From: Ruminococcaceae bacterium UBA1375
GTDB lineage: Bacteria; Bacillota; Clostridia; Oscillospirales; Ruminococcaceae
Reading direction: 5' to 3'
Assembly: GCA_002305795.1 (NCBI GenBank)
Contig: DBRF01000001.1
Location: 3,806-22,896, forward strand
Length of the DNA stretch: 19,091 nt
Shown: piece by piece, positions 7,556 to 14,148 of the stretch
How the letters are laid out: each line of letters starts with the position of its first letter
Numbering within the stretch: the first letter of the stretch is position 1
Program-made: the position numbers and the translations under genes
Notes under the pieces: model-generated
Seen by the model: the letters and a program-made list of their open reading frames with translations, nothing else
Told to the model about the DNA's origin: nothing
Database searches by the model: none

Positions 7556-8854
7556 ATGTTTGTATCAAAGGATTTGGCTGTCAATGAAAAGGGACACCTG
7601 ACTATCGGCGGCGTGGACACCGTAGACCTGGCAAAGGAATACGGCACCCCCCTCTACGTCATGGATGAGGACTATATCCGCCAAAACATGGCCCTGTTCC
7701 GGGACAGCATAGATAAATATTACGGGGGCAACGGCTTGGTCTGCTACGCTTCCAAGGCCTTCGCCTGCAAGGAAATGTACCGGATTGCCAAGGATGAGAA
7801 CATCGGGGTGGACATCGTCTCCATCGGGGAGCTGTACACTGCCATGCAGGTGGACTTCCCCGCCGACAAAATCTGCTACCACGGCAACAACAAGACCCGC
7901 CGGGAAATCACCATGGCCCTGGAGTACGGGGTGGAAAAGCTGGTGGTGGACAATCTCATGGAGCTGGATCTGGTCAACGAGATTGCCGGCCAGCTGGGTA
8001 TCACCGCCAAAATTCTGCTGCGGCTTACCCCCGGCATCGACGCCCACACCCACGACTTCATCAAAACCGGCAAGATCGACTCCAAGTTCGGCCTGACCAT
8101 CCAGCTGGGAGACGCCATGGAGGGGGTCAAAAAAGCCATTGCCCTGCCCCACATCCAGCTGCTGGGCTTCCACTGCCACATCGGCAGCCAGATTCTGGAA
8201 ATCTCTCCCTTTGCCCACGCTGCGGAAGTAGTGCTGGACTTCATCGCTCAGGTGAAGAAGGAGTGCGGCTACGAGCTGTCCATCCTGAACTTAGGCGGGG
8301 GCTTCGGCATCCACTACACCTTAGAGGACGACCCCGACCCCTATGACGCCTACATGGAACAGGTGAGCCGGACGGTGAAGGCTAAGACTCAGGAATTGGG
8401 TCTGAAACTGCCCTACATCATCATTGAGCCCGGCCGGTCCATTGTGGGCCCGGCAGGCATCACCCTTCACACCGTGGGAGGAATCAAGAACATCCCCGGC
8501 TACCGGAAGTACGTCAGCGTGGACGGGGGCATGACCGACAACATCCGCTACGCCCTCTACGGCAGCAAGTACGACTTCTTGCTGGCCAACAAGGCCGACC
8601 AGCCCAAGGACGATGTGGTGACCCTTGCAGGCCGGTGCTGTGAAAGCGGCGACCTTTTGGGAGAAGGGGTGCAGCTGCAAACCGCCCAGGTGGGAGACAT
8701 CCTCTGCACCTGCGCCACCGGAGCCTACAACTACACCATGAGCAGCAACTACAACCGGGTCTGCACCCCGGGAGTGGTGTTCGTCAAGGGCGGCGAAAGC
8801 CGGGTAGTGATTAAGGCACAGACGTTAGAGGATTTGGTGCGAAACGATATTTAA
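7556..8854 (+). CDS. lysA: Diaminopimelate decarboxylase
   Basis: This enzyme converts meso-diaminopimelate to L-lysine and CO2, the last step of lysine synthesis, using pyridoxal phosphate. The 432-residue protein has the PLP-binding lysine in YASKAF (K67), HCHIGSQI, a glycine-rich phosphate loop (LNLGGGFG), EPGRSIVG, and the CESGD motif that supplies an active-site cysteine from the neighbouring subunit. These are the standard alanine-racemase-fold (group IV) decarboxylase features. AAAGGA (7541-7546) lies nine bases before the ATG. It appears to be the last gene of the lon operon, since no promoter, and no room for a lysine riboswitch, is seen in the 34-base gap. An intrinsic terminator follows at once. 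Confidence 0.96.
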   Translation: MFVSKDLAVNEKGHLTIGGVDTVDLAKEYGTPLYVMDEDYIRQNMALFRDSIDKYYGGNGLVCYASKAFACKEMYRIAKDENIGVDIVSIGELYTAMQVDFPADKICYHGNNKTRREITMALEYGVEKLVVDNLMELDLVNEIAGQLGITAKILLRLTPGIDAHTHDFIKTGKIDSKFGLTIQLGDAMEGVKKAIALPHIQLLGFHCHIGSQILEISPFAHAAEVVLDFIAQVKKECGYELSILNLGGGFGIHYTLEDDPDPYDAYMEQVSRTVKAKTQELGLKLPYIIIEPGRSIVGPAGITLHTVGGIKNIPGYRKYVSVDGGMTDNIRYALYGSKYDFLLANKADQPKDDVVTLAGRCCESGDLLGEGVQLQTAQVGDILCTCATGAYNYTMSSNYNRVCTPGVVFVKGGESRVVIKAQTLEDLVRNDI

Positions 8855-8872
8855 GCATAAAGGCAAAACAAA

Positions 8873-8903
8873 AGCGCTGGAGGAAAAATCTCCGGCGCTT
8901 TTT
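8873..8903 (+). terminator. Intrinsic terminator after lysA
   Basis: AGCGCTGGAG (8873-8882) pairs with CTCCGGCGCT (8890-8899), with one G-T wobble and a seven-base loop, ending in five T (8899-8903). Confidence 0.9.
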
Positions 8904-8989
8904 CTATAGGAAAATTTTCTAATGTTTCCGGATTGACCTGCCCTCGGCTTTACGCCATCGGGCTGGTGGATTCCGGGTTGCTGTTTCCA

Positions 8990-9115
8990 CAACTTTATTT
9001 TTAAAATAAGTTGAAAGCAAGAAATTTTAAAACAGAACAACTTTGATGCAGGGGCTTTGCCCCTTGCAACCCCACCAGCCTTTTGGAAAAAGGCTGGACC
9101 GAAAACTTTTCTTTC
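8990..9115 (-). repeat. Intergenic hairpin cluster, candidate dispersed repeat and terminator for the minus-strand padR unit
   Basis: Three inverted repeats fill this gap. An AT-rich one (CAACTT...AAGTTG, 8990-9013) is followed by GGGGC/GCCCC (9051-9055 with 9059-9063). A strong 10-pair stem CCAGCCTTTT/AAAAGGCTGG follows (9075-9084 with 9088-9097). On the minus strand the last two come directly after the membrane-protein stop at 9123. The pattern, a stem ending in A/T runs plus a GGGGCnnnGCCCC stem, resembles multi-copy intergenic repeats I know from gut Clostridia. Only one copy is visible here, so the repeat status is inference. 8905-8989 holds nothing recognisable. Confidence 0.45.
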
Positions 9116-9122
9116 TTTATCA

Positions 9123-10160
9123 CTACTTTTCCCGATACGCCTTCCGCTTGGCGATGCTCTCCGTCACCCCGGCAAAGATGCCAAAGGCAATCCCGGCGAT
9201 GGGCCAGATAATCCAGGTAATCCACCAATCGAAGGTGAGAAAGCTCCAAATCAGGTAGGCGATGACAATCAGCGGCCAATAAATCTGGGCCACAATGTCC
9301 ACCACGGTGGGGACCTTCTTGCCGGTTTTGACGTCCACCGGGGAAAGGGCGGGGCCGGTGTCCAATTCTCCCAGCAGCATCTTGCAGCAACTGTCCACCA
9401 TCCCGACCCGGATAAACTGGTACACCCCCACCGCCACAAGGGGGAACAGAACGGACAACCCCATCAGCACGGCGCCGTCTTCAAAGGGAGCGCCGTCTGT
9501 CAGGATGCCGGTGATCAGCATAGGCACCACGCTGAGGATGCACAGCACCGCCCCCAAAGCAATCCGCAGGGGGAAGTACCGGGACTGCAACGCCTTTTGC
9601 TGCCGTGCCCAAGCCACCCCTTCCTGCTCCAACAACGCCCCATTGGTTTTCCACTTCTCGTAAGGGGAAAGCTGGGTGCCGTAAAAGATAAACAGCACCA
9701 CCGCTGCCGCCACCAGCACAAACAAAGCTCCCAGCCCCAGGGCCACAGCCAGCCCTTCGGAAAGCAGTTCCAGCTCGAATAAGCCCAGCAGCACAAACAG
9801 AGGCATCACTGCAAGGATGCACAGCACCGCCCCAATCCCGATTCCCCGGGATGCCCGGCGGTAGGTGGTCAGGCACTCCTGTGCTTGGGCATAGCTCATG
9901 GGGATGCCCGCAGGCTGGGGCTGCGGGGGCGGGGCGGCGGCGTAGGGCTGCTCCAAGCCCAGGGTTTCCCGCAGCTCTTCCAGGTTGCCGAACTGGGAAA
10001 TCACCGTACCGATGATCTGGTTTTCCGGCAGCCCCTGTTCTTTCAGCTCCTGGTACTTATCCTCCATCATTCCCCAAAGTTCCTCCTTGGCCCGGCGGGA
10101 AGCGGGGGTGTCCGGCAGGGTGGAAAATAAATTGTCTAAATAGGTGCGAATCACTTCCAT
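9123..10160 (-). CDS. Membrane protein with N-terminal permease-prefix/HAAS-type domain, partner of PadR
   Basis: A 345-residue protein. Residues 1-75 (MEVIRTYLDNLF... VISQFGNLEEL) are a charged helical domain like the permease prefix domain 1/HAAS domain that is often encoded next to PadR regulators. A Pro-rich linker (about 76-90) leads to six or so hydrophobic helices in three pairs. The first two pairs look duplicated: GAVLCILAVMP recurs as GAVLCILSVVP about 90-100 residues later. No transporter motif or ATPase partner is seen, so the function is unknown. Membrane sensing together with PadR is an inference. The start at 10160 is preferred because AGGAGGT lies just upstream and a family-like N terminus results. 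A longer in-frame reading would add 28 unlikely residues. It overlaps the end of padR by ten bases. Tandem stops TAG-TGA end it. Confidence 0.75.
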   Translation of the reverse strand: MEVIRTYLDNLFSTLPDTPASRRAKEELWGMMEDKYQELKEQGLPENQIIGTVISQFGNLEELRETLGLEQPYAAAPPPQPQPAGIPMSYAQAQECLTTYRRASRGIGIGAVLCILAVMPLFVLLGLFELELLSEGLAVALGLGALFVLVAAAVVLFIFYGTQLSPYEKWKTNGALLEQEGVAWARQQKALQSRYFPLRIALGAVLCILSVVPMLITGILTDGAPFEDGAVLMGLSVLFPLVAVGVYQFIRVGMVDSCCKMLLGELDTGPALSPVDVKTGKKVPTVVDIVAQIYWPLIVIAYLIWSFLTFDWWITWIIWPIAGIAFGIFAGVTESIAKRKAYREK

Positions 10161-10513
10161 GTGGTTACCTCCTGTTCTGGTTGGGGTTGGGCGGGCCGGA
10201 CAAAGGCGGATACCACCTGCTGGGTCAGCTCCCATTCCCGGCATTTTTCCTGATAATACTCCCGCCCCGCTTGGGTGATCTGATAGTAGGTCCGCCGCTT
10301 GCCCCCGGACTGGGTGCCGTAAAAGGAAGTCACATACCCGTTTTTTTCCAGCCGGTTGAAGGCGGAATACAGGGTAGTTTCCTTGATGACATACTTCTCT
10401 TGGGTGCGGCGGGAGATCTCCTTGGAAATCTCGTAGCCATAGGACGGACCGTCCAGCAGCAGAGCCAGGATCATGGTGTCGTTGTAGCCCCGGATCACGT
10501 CACTGCTGATCAA
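10151..10513 (-). CDS. PadR family transcriptional regulator
   Basis: A 120-residue winged-helix regulator. The family pattern is clear: ALLLDGPSYGYEISKEI, then TLYSAFNRLEKNGYV (recognition helix and start of the wing), then GGKRRTYYQITQAG, and a C-terminal helix for dimerisation. The likely start is a TTG at 10513, with GGAGGTGA ending five bases upstream. A TTG farther up (10528) would place the ribosome binding site inside the gene. The gene overlaps the membrane-protein gene that follows, so both proteins are made from one message. A perfect palindrome on its own promoter (10544-10562) suggests autorepression. The signal that releases it is not evident. Confidence 0.9.
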   Translation of the reverse strand: MISSDVIRGYNDTMILALLLDGPSYGYEISKEISRRTQEKYVIKETTLYSAFNRLEKNGYVTSFYGTQSGGKRRTYYQITQAGREYYQEKCREWELTQQVVSAFVRPAQPQPEQEVTTWK

Positions 10514-10539
10514 GAAATCACCTCCCAACTATATTATCT

Positions 10540-10562
10540 GTCGTACTACGACTATCGTAGTA
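10540..10562 (-). promoter_or_regulatory. Overlapping palindromes, probable PadR operator
   Basis: TACTACGA and TCGTAGTA form a perfect eight-base inverted repeat with a three-base spacer (10544-10562). GTCGTA-C-TACGAC (10540-10552) is a second palindrome overlapping it. A further half site TACTACGAC lies at 10578-10586, inside the promoter spacer. Together they cover the expected start point near 10558, a position suited to repression. Confidence 0.7.
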
Positions 10563-10564
10563 AC

Positions 10565-10593
10565 AGTATAACACAACTACTACGACAGGTCAA
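10565..10593 (-). promoter_or_regulatory. Promoter of the padR-membrane protein unit
   Basis: On the minus strand TTGACC (10588-10593), a 17-base spacer and TATACT (10565-10570) make a strong sigma-A promoter, interleaved with the TACTACGA-type half sites. Confidence 0.75.
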
Positions 10594-10626
10594 GTAGTTT
10601 GGAATCATTTCCCGGAAAATTTTTGC

Positions 10627-10665
10627 AAAAAAAGCGCCGCCGAAACTTTCCCGGCGGTGCGCTTT
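10627..10665 (-). terminator. Intrinsic terminator after the Imm-5-like gene
   Basis: On the minus strand AAGCGC-A-CCGCCG pairs with CGGCGGCGCTT, with one bulged A, and runs into seven T (10627-10633). It begins just after the stop at 10667 and shields the padR promoter from read-through. Confidence 0.85.
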
Positions 10666-10666
10666 C

Positions 10667-11206
10667 TTATTTCTGCATAAAGGGCGCCCAACAAGGCAAG
10701 GCGGCGTCTCCCAAGTCCAAACAGCGGGCAAGGGTCTGATGGTATGCCCGGATCTTGTCTTCCAGCCGGAGGGGGAGGAGTTCCGGGGGCGTGTGGCGCA
10801 CCAAGGCGGTGAGTTCATAGATGGGCAGACCCATGGCGTGACGGGGAGTGTGGACGGTGGAACACCCCTGCCCCACCCCGTGGCAGAGGGCGGCGTCTCC
10901 GGGGTCTTGCAGCTGTTTAGCCATGGCGTGGACCGCCAAAATCGCCGGGCGGGCAGAGGGCATTTTCACCTTCCCCATGGCCCAGAGCCGGGCCATTTCC
11001 AGAGCTTCCCTGGGTCGGGGGTCGGTGGGATACCGCCGGGAAAGCTGCTCCACCGGCTCCTCCACACAAGCCAGCGCCCAGGCCGCCACCGTCCGTCGGT
11101 TTACCCGCTCCAACTGCTGCCACAAGGGGAAAAGGCAGACATCGGTTTTGGCAAAGAGGATCTGGTTTTTCCGTTTTTGCCGTTGTTCCATTTCAGAAAA
11201 GTTCAT
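10667..11206 (-). CDS. Imm-5-like (putative immunity protein) domain protein
   Basis: A 179-residue soluble, helix-rich protein with no signal peptide. The pattern AAWALACVEEPV, then RYPTDPRPREALEMARLWAMGKV, then RPAILAVHAMAKQ, then STVHTPRHAMGLPIYEL matches my memory of the bacterial family annotated as putative immunity protein (Imm-5-like): repeated Ala-rich helices with a DxRPRxA motif and a late H...H...G helix. The biochemical role of that family is not established, and no toxin gene lies nearby, so an immunity function here is doubtful. CCAGGTGA serves as ribosome binding site directly before the start. It follows feoAB after 88 bases on the same strand with no clear terminator or promoter between, so co-transcription is possible. 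A terminator follows. Confidence 0.6.
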   Translation of the reverse strand: MNFSEMEQRQKRKNQILFAKTDVCLFPLWQQLERVNRRTVAAWALACVEEPVEQLSRRYPTDPRPREALEMARLWAMGKVKMPSARPAILAVHAMAKQLQDPGDAALCHGVGQGCSTVHTPRHAMGLPIYELTALVRHTPPELLPLRLEDKIRAYHQTLARCLDLGDAALPCWAPFMQK

Positions 11207-11294
11207 GGTATCACCTGGAAAGAAAGGGCCGGCCCAAACAGGTCAGCCCTCAGTTTTTTGATTCAATCTGGAAGAACCTGGGATTTACTTTTGC

Positions 11295-13658
11295 TTACAC
11301 CCACCCGCAGAGGATGCCCAGGGTATGCACCAAAAAGGCCACAATCCAGGCCACCACACATTGGATGACGCATACCCCTACCGCCCATTTTCCCCCCAGC
11401 TCCCGGCGCACCGAGGTAATGGCCGCCACGCAGGGGGTGTACAGCAGGGTGAAGGTCAAAAACACAATGGCGGTAAAGGGGGTGAACAGACCGCTCAGCG
11501 CCGCAGTGCTTCCCCCCAGCAGCACGGTGAGGGTGCTGACCACGTTTTCCTTGGCAGCAAAGCCGCTGATTAAGGCGGTGGATACCATCCAGCTGCCCAG
11601 TCCCAAGGGAGCAAAGATGGGGGCAATCCAGCCGCCGATCATGGCCAGCAGGCTGTCGCCCTGGTCGGTGACCACGTTGAACTGGTAGTCGAAGGTCTGC
11701 AAAAACCAGATAATCACCGTGGCCACAAAGATAATGGTAAAGGCGCGGGTAACGAAATCCTTGGCTTTGTCGTAAATCAGCCGCCCTACGCTTTTGGCGC
11801 TGGGGAACCGGTAGTTGGGCAGCTCCATGACAAAGGGGATGGGCTCCCCTTTAAAAGCGGTTTTCTTCAGCAGCAAAGCGAACAGCACCCCGATGACCAT
11901 GCCCCCTAAGTACAGCCCAATCATCACCAGCGCCCCGTAATCTGGGAAAAAGGCGGCGGTGAACAGGGCGTAGATGGGAAGTTTGGCCGAACAGCTCATA
12001 AAAGGGGTCAGGAGAATGGTCATTTTCCGGTCCCGCTCTGAGGAGAGGGTGCGGGTAGCCATAATGGCGGGCACCGAACAGCCGAAGCCGATGAGCATGG
12101 GCACAATACTTCGCCCGGACAGGCCGATTTTCCGCAGCAGCTTATCCATGACGAAGGCCACCCGGGCCATGTAGCCGGTGTCCTCCAGCACCGATAAGAA
12201 AAAGAACAGCACCACGATAATGGGCAAAAAGCTGAGCACCGTGCCTACCCCGGCGAACACGCCGTCGATCACAAGGGAATGGACTACCTCGTTGACCCCC
12301 CAGATGGTCAAGGCCCCGTCCACCTGGTCGGTGAGCCACTGGATTCCCATGTCCAGCAAATCGGACAGGAAGGAGCCGATGAGGCCAAAGGTGAGGTAGA
12401 ACACCAGGGCCATAATCAGCACAAACACCGGGATGGCGGTCCACTTGCCGGTGAGGATCTGATCCAGCTTCCGGCTGCGGGTGTGGGCCTTGCTTTCCCG
12501 GGGCTTCACCACCGTCTGGGCGCAGACCTTTTCAATGAAGGCGTAGCGCATATCCGCCATGGCGGCCTGCCGGTCCTTGCCGGATTCATGCTCCATCTGG
12601 ACAATCATGTGCTCCAGCATATCCTGTTCGTTTTGGTCCAGGTGCAGTTCCTCTAAAATCACCTGGTCGTTTTCCACAATCTTGGCGGCGGCAAACTGCA
12701 CCGGGATATGATACTTTTTGGCGTGGTCCTGAATCAAATGCCGCACGGCGTGGAGACAGCGGTGGACCGCTCCCCCGTCCTCCCCGTTTTCGTCGCAGAA
12801 ATCCATCCGGCCGGGCCGTTCCCGATACCGGGCCACATGGATGGCGTGCTCCACCAATTCTTCAATGCCCTCTTTTTTGGCGGCGGAGATGGGTACTACC
12901 GGGATGCCTAAAATTTCCTCCATCCGGTTCACCAGCACGGTGCCCCCGTTTTCCCGGACTTCGTCCATCATATTCAGCGCCAGCACCATGGGGATGTCCA
13001 GCTCCATAAGCTGCATGGTCAGATAGAGGTTGCGCTCCATGTTGGTGGCGTCCACAATGTTGATAATGCCTTTGGGCCGGTTCTTCAAAAAGAAGTTTCG
13101 AGTGACAATCTCCTCATCGCTGTAAGGGGACATGGAGTAGATGCCGGGCAGGTCGGTGATGACGGTGTCGGAATGGCCGATGATGCTGCCGTCCTTCCGG
13201 TCCACCGTTACCCCTGGGAAATTGCCCACATGCTGATTGGAGCCGGTGAGCTGATTGAACAGGGTGGTTTTGCCGCAGTTCTGGTTTCCCGCCAGGCCGA
13301 AGGTAATGGTCTCCCCTTCCGGAATCTCTGCGCCTTCCACCTTCACATGGTAGATGCCCATTTCGCCGGTGTGGGGGTGTGGCACTTCTTTGGGCTCCTG
13401 CGCCGCCGCTTTGGGGGCGTGGGAGGGATGGGTGTCCCTGAGCAGGATGTAGGAAGCGTCCTCTTTGCGCAGGGTCAGCTCATACCCCCGCACCCGCAGT
13501 TCCAAGGGGTCTCCCATAGGGGCTGTTTTAATCAGCGTGACCTCGGTGCCGGGGGTCAGCCCCATATCCAAAATATGTTTCCGCAGGGGGATTTCTTTGC
13601 ACTGCACCTGTTCGATGTAGCCTTCCATCCCTACCTTCAAATCCGCTAATGTTGTCAT
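11295..13658 (-). CDS. feoB: Ferrous iron transporter: FeoA domain fused to FeoB
   Basis: A 787-residue membrane protein for Fe(II) uptake. Residues 1-76 are a FeoA-type SH3-like domain (KHILDMGLTPGTEV... PLELRVRGYELTLR). A linker follows to about 115, then the FeoB GTPase domain: G1 GNQNCGKT (124-131), the GNFPGVTV switch I segment, G3 DLPG (169-172), G4 NMMD (229-232) and a SAAK G5. Next come a helical regulatory domain (about 270-370) and the membrane core with two Gate motifs. The second part includes the GFGCSVPAI segment, whose cysteine is thought to take part in iron passage. The end (VAFLVHTLGILCGWV) is complete. FeoA is usually a separate gene, and fusions occur in some Bacillota. 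The start at 13658 has GGGAGG eight bases upstream. The leader carries a perfect inverted repeat at 13679-13699. Confidence 0.96.
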   Translation of the reverse strand: MTTLADLKVGMEGYIEQVQCKEIPLRKHILDMGLTPGTEVTLIKTAPMGDPLELRVRGYELTLRKEDASYILLRDTHPSHAPKAAAQEPKEVPHPHTGEMGIYHVKVEGAEIPEGETITFGLAGNQNCGKTTLFNQLTGSNQHVGNFPGVTVDRKDGSIIGHSDTVITDLPGIYSMSPYSDEEIVTRNFFLKNRPKGIINIVDATNMERNLYLTMQLMELDIPMVLALNMMDEVRENGGTVLVNRMEEILGIPVVPISAAKKEGIEELVEHAIHVARYRERPGRMDFCDENGEDGGAVHRCLHAVRHLIQDHAKKYHIPVQFAAAKIVENDQVILEELHLDQNEQDMLEHMIVQMEHESGKDRQAAMADMRYAFIEKVCAQTVVKPRESKAHTRSRKLDQILTGKWTAIPVFVLIMALVFYLTFGLIGSFLSDLLDMGIQWLTDQVDGALTIWGVNEVVHSLVIDGVFAGVGTVLSFLPIIVVLFFFLSVLEDTGYMARVAFVMDKLLRKIGLSGRSIVPMLIGFGCSVPAIMATRTLSSERDRKMTILLTPFMSCSAKLPIYALFTAAFFPDYGALVMIGLYLGGMVIGVLFALLLKKTAFKGEPIPFVMELPNYRFPSAKSVGRLIYDKAKDFVTRAFTIIFVATVIIWFLQTFDYQFNVVTDQGDSLLAMIGGWIAPIFAPLGLGSWMVSTALISGFAAKENVVSTLTVLLGGSTAALSGLFTPFTAIVFLTFTLLYTPCVAAITSVRRELGGKWAVGVCVIQCVVAWIVAFLVHTLGILCGWV

Positions 13659-13678
13659 GGTCTATCCTCCCGCTTGCG

Positions 13679-13699
13679 GTTGTTGCAGTTTGCAACAAC
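13679..13699 (-). promoter_or_regulatory. Perfect inverted repeat in the feoAB leader, candidate operator or RNA hairpin
   Basis: GTTGTTGCA (13679-13687) and TGCAACAAC (13691-13699) are exact reverse complements around three bases. The repeat starts about five bases after the predicted transcription start (near 13704) and ends about 20 bases before the feoAB ATG. It does not match the Fur, IdeR/DtxR or Rex consensus as I know them. Either a repressor binds it as DNA or it folds as a nine-pair hairpin in the message. Confidence 0.65.
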
Positions 13700-13710
13700 T
13701 CTCCTTTATG

Positions 13711-13739
13711 GTTATACCATGTTTTTTTGTTTTTTTCAA
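13711..13739 (-). promoter_or_regulatory. Promoter of feoAB
   Basis: On the minus strand TTGAAA (13734-13739), a 17-base A-rich spacer and TATAAC (13711-13716) preceded by TGG, an extended -10 element. The start point is near 13704. Confidence 0.78.
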
Positions 13740-13841
13740 CCAAAAACGCCTCATCGGGCAAGATTGCCAAGGAAGAACAGCCCTCAGGGAAAAACCCGAA
13801 GTCCATCCCGCCCCTGCCTTTTGTCAAAATGCCGGTAACAG

Positions 13842-13874
13842 CAAAACACCCCTGCCGCCGAAGCAGCAGGAGTG
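13842..13874 (-). terminator. Intrinsic terminator after the nitrilase-fold gene
   Basis: On the minus strand a 12-pair stem (13863-13874 with 13847-13858, two G-T wobbles) is capped by a TTCG tetraloop and followed by four T. It lies about 30 bases past the TAA at 13906, which supports 13906 as the ancestral gene end. The remaining bases up to the feoAB promoter (13740-13841) show no gene. Confidence 0.75.
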
Positions 13875-13905
13875 CTGAATAATGATGGATGGACTGGTGG
13901 ATGGA

Positions 13906-14148
13906 TTACTGGTTCCGTCTCTTGGCGCGAATCCATCCGCCTGCCAAGAAGCCGATCATGGCCAGGGAAACCGCCGCACAGCCAACTGCTGCCAAGGGGT
14001 CTGCGGTATCGCCGGTCTGCACCGGAGCCGCATCCTCAATGGGAGCAGTGATTTCTGTGCCGGTGGTGGTGACGGTTTCGGTACCGGCAGGGGTGGTTCC
14101 CTCCGTGTCAACCGGGGTGGTGACATCGGTATCCGGAACATCGGTGCT
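13906..14148 (-). pseudogene. Displaced C-terminal wall-anchor segment of the nitrilase-fold gene (wrong frame)
   Basis: In the neighbouring frame, 80 codons continue the Thr/Pro/Asp repeats (STDVPDTDVTTP...). They then give APVQTGD, a hydrophobic stretch (DPLAAVGCAAVSLAMIGF), a basic tail (IRAKRRNQ) and TAA. This is the layout of a sortase-type cell-wall sorting signal, although the motif is QTGD without the canonical LP. The original protein would have 934 residues. The sequence has C4 (minus strand) at 14149-14152, while the preceding repeat unit ACCCCCTCCACC has C5. A missing base in this run explains the break, whether it is a real mutation or an assembly error. Confidence 0.75.

Noticed and set aside
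11210..11290. Terminator between feoAB and the Imm-5-like gene
   Set aside because: There is a GGGCCGGCCC palindrome and a few T, but no stem plus T run of convincing quality.
13528..13827. Minus-strand 99-codon frame overlapping the start of feoAB
   Set aside because: It runs out of frame into the FeoA domain, has no clear ribosome binding site and crosses the feoAB promoter. A short leader peptide cannot be excluded, but nothing supports it.
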